Shown one piece after another: positions 1 through 5,526 of a DNA stretch of 7,089 nucleotides (its first letter is position 1; each line of letters opens with the position of its first letter). The DNA comes from an uncultured Bacilli bacterium. GTDB lineage: Bacteria; Bacillota_I; Bacilli_A; RF39; UBA660. The stretch is from positions 1 through 7,089 of the forward strand of contig CAKPAT010000064.1 of the NCBI GenBank assembly GCA_934133155.1, read 5' to 3'. The notes below the pieces were generated by a model, which saw only the letters and a program-made list of their open reading frames with translations, was not told the DNA's origin and searched no databases. Both the position numbers and the translations under genes were made by a program.

Positions 1-36
1 AAGTAAACTTAAAACAATAATTACTCCCTTTTTCAT
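1..36 (-). CDS. Third paralogue of the membrane-anchored exported protein family (5' end only)
   Basis: Only the first 12 codons are inside the window, reading MKKGVIIVLSLL from an ATG at 34-36. These are the same 12 residues that start the genes at 135-944 and 1046-1861, so this is very probably a third tandem member of that family. The ribosome binding site is GGGAGGAGG, five bases before the start codon. The DNA from the left edge to about position 90 matches 1826-1918 base for base, apart from the length of the poly-A run (poly-T on the coding strand), so this copy is closer to the 1046-1861 gene at its 5' end than to its direct neighbour. Whether the rest of the gene is intact cannot be seen. 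Confidence 0.8.
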   Translation of the reverse strand, partial: MKKGVIIVLSLL

Positions 37-54
37 ATATACCTCCTCCCATTA

Positions 55-80
55 ATAATATCCCAAAAAAAAAAAAACAA
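55..80 (-). promoter_or_regulatory. Predicted promoter with 13-T spacer run, upstream of the left-edge paralogue
   Basis: On the minus strand a TTGTTT -35 box (75-80) and a TATTAT -10 box (55-60) are separated by only 14 bp, most of it one uninterrupted run of 13 T (65-77, the last three of which belong to the -35 box). The otherwise identical promoter at 1880-1908 has 16 T and a 17-bp spacer. A 14-bp spacer should be poor for the main sigma factor, so this copy may be off. A shifted, weaker -10 (TATTAA, three bases downstream) would restore 17 bp, but would start transcription inside the ribosome binding site. This is inferred from sequence only. Confidence 0.5.
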
Positions 81-82
81 GT

Positions 83-209
83 AATATTTTTCAAAGATAA
101 TTAAATTTTACGGTTGTATACAAAAAAAGAAAGTCTATTTAACTTTCTCTACACTTTTAAAATAGTAATTACTACCGTCTTTTTCAAATGAAAATTTATA
201 AGTATCAAG
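83..209. repeat. Direct repeat, copy of 994-1120 (gene end, terminator and spacer)
   Basis: Bases 83-158 are identical to 994-1069, and similarity stays high to about 209/1120. The repeat spans the conserved C-terminal codons of a paralogue, its terminator, a TTGTATACAA palindrome and part of the next promoter region. The offset of 911 bp is the repeat unit of the array. Confidence 0.85.
122..148 (-). terminator. Intrinsic terminator overlapping the stop codon of the 135-944 gene
   Basis: On the minus strand a 7-bp stem AGAAAGT/ACTTTCT (142-148 and 128-134) closes a 7-base loop and is followed by about six further T (122-127). The TAG stop codon lies in the loop. The same element occurs at 1033-1059. 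The stem is AU-rich, so strength is uncertain, but the U-tail and its recurrence after both copies support the call. Confidence 0.75.
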
Positions 210-944
210 TTTATTTGTATATGATTTATGATTTTCCTCATATTCATTATTAAAAGTAGCAACTAAATTAGTCATATTAAAATCAGAATAAATATTTTTA
301 GGATAAAAATTTTGAATTCCGTCATTAAAAGTATAAGTATTTTTAACAAACAACGGTTTAACGTAAATATTTAAAATATTGTCATTAACAATTTCAGCTT
401 TAACAATAGAATTTGTTTCTGAAATTTCATATGGTCCACCGCCACATTCTCCAATAGAACTATAAGACCCGTCTGTTTCATTATAAGTAAACTTTGAAAA
501 GCCATCACAACCATAAGCAGGTGTAGTTTCATTTTTAAAAGAAACATTACCAAAAATTTCTTGAACCCTATTCTCAACATCAGAAGCCTTTACAATTTCT
601 CCATATGTTAAATTATTATCAGTTGATTTAACATAATTTTCGTCATCATACATACTCATAATAGCAATCAAAGCCTTATAGGAATTCGGAATATCACTAA
701 CTAAAGTCTCATCATTTTTAAAAAAATATCCAAAATCTTCACCAACTTTAAATGTTGAAGTGCCAAGTTCAAAACGCCTAGAAAGTTCTTGAACTATAGG
801 ATCATCAACATATAATGATACCACATTATCTTTCTTCACCTCAGTTTTAGTGTTTTCAGTCTTATTCAAACACTTATCATAAACAATGTATCCTCCAAGA
901 CCTACAACAAGTAAACTTAAAACAATAATTACTCCTTTTTTCAT
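135..944 (-). CDS. Membrane-anchored exported protein, tandem paralogue family of unknown function
   Basis: This 269-residue protein has an N-terminal lysine pair and one hydrophobic segment (about residues 4-22), followed by a charged linker (26-40) and a soluble domain. It is probably a signal-anchored protein facing the outside. Cys25 follows the helix but is preceded by YDK, so there is no lipobox. The core contains two cysteines (Cys146 and Cys167) that could form a disulfide, and many aromatic residues. Residues 1-49 and about 223-269 are nearly identical to the 1046-1861 protein, while residues about 55-120 and 140-220 differ strongly. The start is set by GAGGAGG shortly before the ATG. 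The gene has its own predicted promoter (963-991) and terminator. I do not recognise the family and assign no function; a surface-exposed, variable protein is an inference from the conserved ends, diverged core and promoter structure. Confidence 0.85.
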   Translation of the reverse strand: MKKGVIIVLSLLVVGLGGYIVYDKCLNKTENTKTEVKKDNVVSLYVDDPIVQELSRRFELGTSTFKVGEDFGYFFKNDETLVSDIPNSYKALIAIMSMYDDENYVKSTDNNLTYGEIVKASDVENRVQEIFGNVSFKNETTPAYGCDGFSKFTYNETDGSYSSIGECGGGPYEISETNSIVKAEIVNDNILNIYVKPLFVKNTYTFNDGIQNFYPKNIYSDFNMTNLVATFNNEYEENHKSYTNKLDTYKFSFEKDGSNYYFKSVEKVK

Positions 945-962
945 ACATACCTCCTCACCTTA

Positions 963-991
963 AAAATATCTTAAAATTTAAAATAAAGCAA
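963..991 (-). promoter_or_regulatory. Predicted promoter of the 135-944 gene, with interrupted T run
   Basis: On the minus strand TTGCTT (986-991) and TATTTT (963-968) are 17 bp apart. The segment aligns base for base in length with the 16-T promoter at 1880-1908: 18 bases separate the shared CTTG and GATATT blocks in both, and 23 bases run from GATATT through the ATG in both. Here the T run is broken by A residues and a C, so it should not slip easily. Both boxes are weaker than consensus. Predicted from sequence only. Confidence 0.5.
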
Positions 992-993
992 GC

Positions 994-1120
994 AATATTT
1001 TTCAAAGATAATTAAATTTTACGGTTGTATACAAAAAAAGAAAGTCTATTTAACTTTCTCTACACTTTTGAAATAGTAATTACTACCGTCTTTTTCAAAT
1101 GAAAATTTGTAAGTATCAAG
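994..1120. repeat. Direct repeat, copy of 83-209
   Basis: This is the second copy of the gene-end and spacer repeat, shifted by 911 bp from the first. It holds the last codons of the 1046-1861 gene, the terminator and the TTGTATACAA palindrome (1025-1034). Confidence 0.85.
1033..1059 (-). terminator. Intrinsic terminator overlapping the stop codon of the 1046-1861 gene
   Basis: The 7-bp stem AGAAAGT/ACTTTCT (1053-1059 and 1039-1045) has a 7-base loop containing the TAG stop, and six T follow on the minus strand (1033-1038). It is identical to the element at 122-148, and it separates transcription of the two paralogues. Confidence 0.75.
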
Positions 1121-1861
1121 CTTATCTGCATATAATTTATCATTTTCTTCGTACTCATCATTAAGAGTAGCAACTAAATTAGTCATATTTACGTCAGAAT
1201 AAACATATGCAGGATAATCAGAAATGGTAATATTGCTCTCAGACCATTTAACAAATTCAGGTTTAACATAAATATTCAATATTTTGTTGTTAATCATTTC
1301 TGCTCTGACAATATAAGATGATGTTGATATAAAATAAGGACCGCCAAAACCACATGATTTACAGGCAACATAACAACCACATCCTTTATCATAAGAAAAA
1401 GGAGGATTGCCAAAAACACCAGTCGGTAAATTTTCATTCTTAAAAGAAACATTTCCAAAAATTTCTCTAATTTTATTTTCGAGATCCTCATTTTTTATTT
1501 CAACTTCATCAATAGAAACATCAGAAAAAGCTTTAATATATTTTTCATCGTCATACATGCTCAAAAGTGCAACTGAAATTTTATAGGAAACGGGGACATC
1601 GCTAGCTAAAGTTTTTTCTTTCTTGAAAAAATATCCAAATTGGTCACTATCTCCATCATTACCCATACCCTTAAATGGCAAAATATCAAAACGACTATAA
1701 ATTTTCTTAACTACCGGATCATCAACGTATAATGAAACCACATTGTCCTTCTTTTCCTCAGTTTTAGTGCTTTCAGTCTTATTCAAACACTTATCATAAA
1801 CAATGTATCCTCCAAAACCTACAACAAGTAAACTTAAAACAATAATTACTCCCTTTTTCAT
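1046..1861 (-). CDS. Membrane-anchored exported protein, tandem paralogue with a four-cysteine cluster
   Basis: This 271-residue paralogue of the 135-944 protein has the same N-terminal anchor (hydrophobic residues 4-22, Cys25 without a lipobox), charged linker and C-terminal block. Its core carries a cluster of four cysteines, CxCxxxCxxC at residues 161-170, followed by GFGGPY; the neighbour has only Cys146 and Cys167, but shares the GGPY segment. The cluster could make two disulfides outside the cell or bind a metal; neither is shown. A shared central block around residues 130-143 (EIFGNVSFKNE) is also conserved. The ribosome binding site is GGGAGGAGG, five bases before the ATG. A predicted promoter with a 16-T spacer run lies upstream, and a terminator overlaps the stop, so it is likely transcribed alone. 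I do not recognise the family. Confidence 0.85.
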   Translation of the reverse strand: MKKGVIIVLSLLVVGFGGYIVYDKCLNKTESTKTEEKKDNVVSLYVDDPVVKKIYSRFDILPFKGMGNDGDSDQFGYFFKKEKTLASDVPVSYKISVALLSMYDDEKYIKAFSDVSIDEVEIKNEDLENKIREIFGNVSFKNENLPTGVFGNPPFSYDKGCGCYVACKSCGFGGPYFISTSSYIVRAEMINNKILNIYVKPEFVKWSESNITISDYPAYVYSDVNMTNLVATLNDEYEENDKLYADKLDTYKFSFEKDGSNYYFKSVEKVK

Positions 1862-1918
1862 ATATACCTCCTCCCATTAATAATATCCCAAAAAAAAAAA
1901 AAAAACAAGTAATATTTT
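1826..1918. repeat. Direct repeat, copy of 1-90 with a longer homopolymer
   Basis: This is the second copy of the gene-start and promoter repeat. The only difference from 1-90 is a 16-base A run (1890-1905, plus strand) in place of 13. Beyond 1918 the two copies diverge, because this spacer follows cdaR and the other follows a paralogue. Confidence 0.9.
1880..1908 (-). promoter_or_regulatory. Predicted promoter with 16-T spacer run, upstream of the 1046-1861 gene
   Basis: On the minus strand TTGTTT (1903-1908) and TATTAT (1880-1885, five of six matches to TATAAT) are separated by 17 bp, the optimal spacing. The spacer is almost all T, part of an uninterrupted run of 16 (1890-1905). Changes in run length by slippage would alter the spacing and thereby expression. 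The predicted transcript would have a very short leader beginning close to the ribosome binding site. Compare 13 T and 14 bp at 55-80. Confidence 0.6.
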
Positions 1919-1938
1919 CCAAAGATAACAATTTTTAC

Positions 1939-1969
1939 AAAAAAAAAGAAATAACTTTACATTATTTCT
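1939..1969 (-). terminator. Intrinsic terminator at the end of cdaR
   Basis: On the minus strand an 8-bp stem AGAAATAA/TTATTTCT (1962-1969 and 1947-1954) with a 7-base loop is followed by about eight T (1939-1946). The TAA stop of cdaR is part of the stem. It closes the cdaA-cdaR unit and shields the paralogue array from read-through. Confidence 0.8.
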
Positions 1970-3320
1970 CTACAACTTTAATTTGTACCTTTTTAGTTTT
2001 AGAAACGTACTGTACTCTTGCATCTGAGCCTTCTACACTTACAGGTACCTCATATTCACCAGTCTTATAATCTTTTAAGTCAATGTATGCTGTTATATCT
2101 TCAGCTGTTAACTGTTTCAAAACAGAATCAACACCTTTAACTGTAACAGTTACTTTAATATCACTAGCTGATAAACCTTGAACACTATATTTATCATTCA
2201 AATTACGAACATCAATATTAACATTATCAATATTTTTATCTGTCGCACTACCTAATTTTAAACTAACTGTAATATTATTTACAGACATAGATTTAACTCC
2301 ACTAGGTTTAGTAATCTCTAACTTATAGTCTCTATCCTCTTTAAGGCCATCTACATCAACATTAACTGGAACATATTGTAATTTATCTAAATCAGATTGT
2401 TTACCATAAACAGTTACTTTAGATTCACTGGTAGAAATAGATTCGATAGCTTTACCAAAGCCAATATTACCAGTAGGTATAACCTTGATTGGTACTTCTT
2501 TACTTGGAGAAGATAAATCAACATCCACGCTAACTTTAGAAGGAACTATTTCAACATTTAAAATATTACCATCTTTATCATACGCTTTCAAAGGAACATC
2601 TTTTAAAGTAACAACACCTTTATCTTGAACACTTAAACTAGAAACATCAAGAAGTGCTTTGACAGAGGCAACCTTAGTTAAACTATTAACCGCATTTTTA
2701 TCATCAGTGCCTTTAACAACAACTTTAGAAGAAGAAGGAGTTACGCTATTAATAACAAGTTTAGAATCCAAACTATCTTGATTTAAAATATCTGTAGTTA
2801 AAGTTTTAGTTTCCGAAATTTTTTGATAAATATTAACTGTTGCAACTGATGGATTAACATTATAATCAATCGAATTAATCGGCTGCGTATATTCAATATT
2901 AACCTTATGTGTACCAGGCTTTAGGCCAGTCAAATCAACTGTAACCTTAGACGTACTAGACTGTTTTGCAATAAACAAATCAGACCTACTACCCATTAAA
3001 GTAATATCCACACTCTCAGGAAGCCCTTCAACAACATAAGCTTCTTCATTATAAACCGCTTCAACAGGTTGATCTTTTAAAACCTCAGCTGTTTTATTGC
3101 TAAAAGTCATAATCTTTTGATCAATAACAATAAAAAGTGAAATAGCTAAAATCATTGAAACAAATAAAAGAGTGTTAGACCTAGAAAGGAAATTTTCTAA
3201 AGACTTATTAGAATTGTTAAAAAAACTAGAAATTTTAACCGTAAATCTTGTAACCGGAACAATAATAAACTTATCAAAAAATCCAAAAACTTTACCTAAA
3301 AAACTTTTTTTATTCTTCAT
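1962..3320 (-). CDS. cdaR: YbbR-domain regulator of the c-di-AMP cyclase, CdaR
   Basis: The 452-residue protein belongs to the YbbR family, whose members bind and modulate the membrane diadenylate cyclase CdaA. A basic cytoplasmic stretch (1-49) precedes one transmembrane helix (about 50-67). The rest is extracytoplasmic and forms four beta-rich YbbR repeats at roughly 75-165, 170-270, 275-357 and 365-448, with typical phrases such as VEAVYNEE, EVPIKVIPTG and YEVPVSVEG. Its length is close to that of the Bacillus protein. I chose the ATG at 3318-3320 because AAGGTGG lies five bases upstream; an in-frame ATG at 3339-3341 would add seven residues but has no ribosome binding site. The start overlaps the end of cdaA by 11 bases, which implies translational coupling. 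In most Bacillota glmM follows; here a terminator and an unrelated array follow instead. Confidence 0.9.
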   Translation of the reverse strand: MKNKKSFLGKVFGFFDKFIIVPVTRFTVKISSFFNNSNKSLENFLSRSNTLLFVSMILAISLFIVIDQKIMTFSNKTAEVLKDQPVEAVYNEEAYVVEGLPESVDITLMGSRSDLFIAKQSSTSKVTVDLTGLKPGTHKVNIEYTQPINSIDYNVNPSVATVNIYQKISETKTLTTDILNQDSLDSKLVINSVTPSSSKVVVKGTDDKNAVNSLTKVASVKALLDVSSLSVQDKGVVTLKDVPLKAYDKDGNILNVEIVPSKVSVDVDLSSPSKEVPIKVIPTGNIGFGKAIESISTSESKVTVYGKQSDLDKLQYVPVNVDVDGLKEDRDYKLEITKPSGVKSMSVNNITVSLKLGSATDKNIDNVNIDVRNLNDKYSVQGLSASDIKVTVTVKGVDSVLKQLTAEDITAYIDLKDYKTGEYEVPVSVEGSDARVQYVSKTKKVQIKVVEK

Positions 3321-4122
3321 TACTGCCACCTTCTTTCGCATTACTTAAAATCTTATGAGAAGGTGCCAAAGCCTCTAAAAGACGAATACGTACCTCATCA
3401 AGAGAAAGATTATAGAAAAGCTGACCATTCATTGCAATAGAAATGCGACTTGTCTCTTCAGACACAACAAGCGCAATAGCATCGGTTTTCTCAGAAATAC
3501 CTAAAGCAGCTCTATGTCTAGTACCCAAACGTTTACTAATCGTCATACTATCAGTAGTTGGAAAAACCGCACCAGCACAAATAATCTTATCGCCTCTAAT
3601 AATTACACCACCGTCATGTAATGGATTATTAGTAAAGAAAATAGAAGAAAGCAAAGCACCAGAAACATCCGCTGAAATCTTTTGTGCATTTTCAATATAA
3701 TTGTCTAAACTATTATCCCTTTCAATAACAATTAATGCGCCAATATGTGCCTTTCTCATATAATCAGCTGAGCTTGTAATCTCATAAATATTTTTTTCAA
3801 GCTCAGACAAAGATAAAGACTTATGCTTGCCTAAAATCTGTGTCCTGCCTAGTTGCTCTAAAGCATCTCTAATTTCCGGTTGAAAGATAATGATTAAGGC
3901 AAGTGGTGCCCATTCAATAACATAATCAATTAAATATCCAATAGTTGCTAAATCAAGCAAATCAGATAAAATCTTCGTAAAAATAATAATCAAAATACCT
4001 TTAAAAAGCATAATCATTTTGACGTTTTTTCTTAAACTTTTTAAAATATAATAAAATAATGCCCAAACAAGTAAAACATCTAAAACCTTTTTGGCTATCT
4101 CTATAATTAACTCTAAAGACAT
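3310..4122 (-). CDS. cdaA: Membrane diadenylate cyclase CdaA (DacA), c-di-AMP synthase
   Basis: This enzyme makes cyclic di-AMP from two ATP at the membrane; the messenger controls potassium and osmolyte uptake and cell wall homeostasis in Bacillota. The 270-residue length matches the family. Three hydrophobic segments (about residues 10-27, 36-56 and 62-80) precede the family phrase FQPEIRDALEQLGR (80-93) and the DAC domain (about 105-255). The catalytic motifs are visible: PLHDGG at 167-172, where the family norm is DGA, and GTRHRAALGISE at 200-211, including the RHR triad (202-204), followed by VVSEET (219-224). The start is the ATG at 4120-4122, six bases after GGAGG; a longer in-frame reading upstream would run through the promoter and is rejected. 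The gene has its own promoter, and cdaR begins inside its last codons. Confidence 0.96.
   Translation of the reverse strand: MSLELIIEIAKKVLDVLLVWALFYYILKSLRKNVKMIMLFKGILIIIFTKILSDLLDLATIGYLIDYVIEWAPLALIIIFQPEIRDALEQLGRTQILGKHKSLSLSELEKNIYEITSSADYMRKAHIGALIVIERDNSLDNYIENAQKISADVSGALLSSIFFTNNPLHDGGVIIRGDKIICAGAVFPTTDSMTISKRLGTRHRAALGISEKTDAIALVVSEETSRISIAMNGQLFYNLSLDEVRIRLLEALAPSHKILSNAKEGGSNEE
3326..3332 (-). promoter_or_regulatory. Ribosome binding site deciding the cdaR start
   Basis: AAGGTGG on the minus strand sits five bases before the ATG at 3318-3320, inside the last codons of cdaA. The alternative ATG at 3339-3341 has no such sequence upstream. Confidence 0.75.
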
Positions 4123-4128
4123 AAACAA

Positions 4129-4133
4129 CCTCC
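4129..4133 (-). promoter_or_regulatory. Ribosome binding site deciding the cdaA start
   Basis: GGAGG on the minus strand is six bases before the ATG at 4120-4122. It fixes the 270-residue form of CdaA over an in-frame extension of 29 residues that would begin near 4209, within the preceding terminator. Confidence 0.8.
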
Positions 4134-4146
4134 AATATTCTAAAAC

Positions 4147-4176
4147 ATTATAGCACACTAAAACCCATATCCGCAA
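4147..4176 (-). promoter_or_regulatory. Predicted promoter of the cdaA-cdaR operon
   Basis: The minus strand has a perfect TATAAT (4147-4152) with an upstream TG in the extended -10 position (TGCTATAAT). A TTGCGG -35 box (4171-4176) lies 18 bp further up. It sits just after the terminator of the previous operon, so cdaA-cdaR should be an independent vegetative (sigma-A type) unit. Confidence 0.8.
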
Positions 4177-4191
4177 GACACCAAAAAATAC

Positions 4192-4217
4192 AAAAACTAT
4201 ATGAAACATTCATATAG
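4192..4217 (-). terminator. Intrinsic terminator after the DUF2628-like gene
   Basis: On the minus strand a perfect 9-bp stem CTATATGAA/TTCATATAG (4209-4217 and 4197-4205) with a 3-base loop is followed by five T (4192-4196), then GTATTTTTT. It starts two bases after the TAA stop of the 4220-5524 gene. Confidence 0.88.
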
Positions 4218-4219
4218 CC

Positions 4220-5524
4220 TTAATTTATAGACATAATCGTATAATCATATTTGTAAAAACCTTCAGAAACTTCATAAGTAACATTATACTTACCGCCTAC
4301 ATTTGCATTTAAAGTACCATTTTTGTACTGCATTTCCATTTTTATATTACTATCATTTGTAAATACATAAGTTGTATAAGTAAATGAGCCACTATCGTCA
4401 GAGCCAAAACCAGTCGTACCAACTTCCGTTAAAGTAAGAGAATCAGTATGCTCACCTAAACTAGGAAAGCCCAGTAAATCCCTAAGTTCATTTTCCTTTT
4501 TAACGTAACTTATATTTTTATTATCAAGTTTTCGGTAAATCTTATAATCGGTAATAACCTTATTATCACCATCTGCCGCATAAACAATATCAAGTTTAAC
4601 ATAATCATTATATGAACTCAAATTGCTAATTATATTATTACCTGTCATATATTCACCAGAGTTTCCAGAAGCATCAGTTAACATCACAGTACATTTAGAG
4701 CCAAAACAAGAATAACTGCCTACACTTACATCGCTTAAAGAAATTTTCTTATAGGAAGAATAGTCTTTACTAATATCAGCAGAAGACCAATTACTTGGAT
4801 TAACCAAATCAACAATAAAACCACCAATACCTAAAAGAATAGATAAAGTAATAAGTAAAATACCAACTCCAAGTTCTGCTAAAATACCTAAGAAAATTTG
4901 AGGAATACTAGTGCCACCCTTACTTGCACAAATACCAATTAATTCACCATCAGTTTTTCCAGCGTTAGCCCCCTTAACAGTAGCAACCTTTTTCTTCGCA
5001 AAATTTAAATAAAGAGGATTAAACACAAAACCAAGAATGAGGCTTAATATAAATCCACCATATTCACTGCTTATGTAATTTAAAACAACAAAATTAAGTA
5101 AAAAATAAATTATTCCATAAGCAAACATCTTTCTATAAAATAAATAAAATACATTAAAGAAAAACGCTGAAAAATTAAATTTTCTAGAAGTAATTTTTTC
5201 AAAATTCTTACCAATAAATACTCTTAATAAATCACCATCAATATTTCTAGGTATATTTGGTTTATTAGATATATCAGAGTTTAAACTGTCTATCGTCTCC
5301 AAAGTAGACGTAGTATCCAAATTATTTCCGTAAACCCTCTCATTTTTGTTATCTAAAACATTTTCGTTTTTATCCCAAACGTTATCAGGACTATCTGAAG
5401 ATAAAATTAGTTCATCATCGATTAATCCTCTAAGCCTACGCCCCATCGAAGTATCATAAGATAAATACCCAATAATCGTAAAAAGAATACAAATAATTAT
5501 AATTAAAATCAAAGCTAAACCCAC
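4220..5524 (-). CDS. Multi-pass membrane protein with DUF2628-like region and extracytoplasmic domain
   Basis: The 434-residue protein starts with a transmembrane helix (about 3-20) and a hydrophilic, low-complexity, Asn/Asp/Ser-rich linker (35-95). A membrane region at about 117-180 has the aromatic pattern FNFSAFFFNVFYLFYRKMF and ends NPLYLNFAKKKV, which resembles DUF2628 proteins. Another hydrophobic stretch (208-240) follows, then a polar domain (245-434), probably outside the cell, with two nearby cysteines (273 and 278). Function is unknown. It starts at GTG (5522-5524), two bases after the trmL stop, with AGGGGTG seven bases upstream. It is probably the last gene of the operon with trmL. 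The DUF2628 assignment rests on recalled sequence pattern; the C-terminal domain is not recognised. Confidence 0.75.
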   Translation of the reverse strand: MGLALILIIIICILFTIIGYLSYDTSMGRRLRGLIDDELILSSDSPDNVWDKNENVLDNKNERVYGNNLDTTSTLETIDSLNSDISNKPNIPRNIDGDLLRVFIGKNFEKITSRKFNFSAFFFNVFYLFYRKMFAYGIIYFLLNFVVLNYISSEYGGFILSLILGFVFNPLYLNFAKKKVATVKGANAGKTDGELIGICASKGGTSIPQIFLGILAELGVGILLITLSILLGIGGFIVDLVNPSNWSSADISKDYSSYKKISLSDVSVGSYSCFGSKCTVMLTDASGNSGEYMTGNNIISNLSSYNDYVKLDIVYAADGDNKVITDYKIYRKLDNKNISYVKKENELRDLLGFPSLGEHTDSLTLTEVGTTGFGSDDSGSFTYTTYVFTNDSNIKMEMQYKNGTLNANVGGKYNVTYEVSEGFYKYDYTIMSIN

Positions 5525-5526
5525 AC

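Larger units (their letters stand above)
1..90. repeat. Direct repeat, copy of 1826-1918 (gene start plus promoter)
   Basis: Bases 1-90 match 1826-1918 without mismatch, except that the poly-A run on the plus strand is 13 long here and 16 long there. The repeat covers the first 12 codons, the ribosome binding site and the predicted promoter. The equivalent region of the middle gene (about 910-1000) is clearly more diverged. The left boundary is the window edge, so the repeat may be longer. Confidence 0.9.

Noticed and set aside
371..580. Minus-strand frame-shifted reading of 69 codons, and a similar one at 1294-1491
   Set aside because: Both sit fully inside the paralogue genes in another frame, with no ribosome binding site and biased composition.
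870..944. Lipoprotein signal peptide in the paralogues (Cys25 after the hydrophobic segment)
   Set aside because: The residues before Cys25 are VYDK, which does not fit the lipobox L-[AS]-[GA]-C, so a signal anchor is more likely.
1..1920. CRISPR array or insertion sequence as the cause of the repeats
   Set aside because: The repeats are gene-sized paralogues with coding frames, promoters and terminators. There are no short regularly spaced repeats, no transposase and no terminal inverted repeats.
3443..3700. Plus-strand open reading frame of 85 codons
   Set aside because: It is the antisense of the conserved catalytic part of cdaA, has no family features and no convincing start context.
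4123..4209. 29-residue N-terminal extension of CdaA
   Set aside because: It would be translated through the promoter and start within the preceding terminator, while GGAGG is placed correctly for the ATG at 4120-4122.
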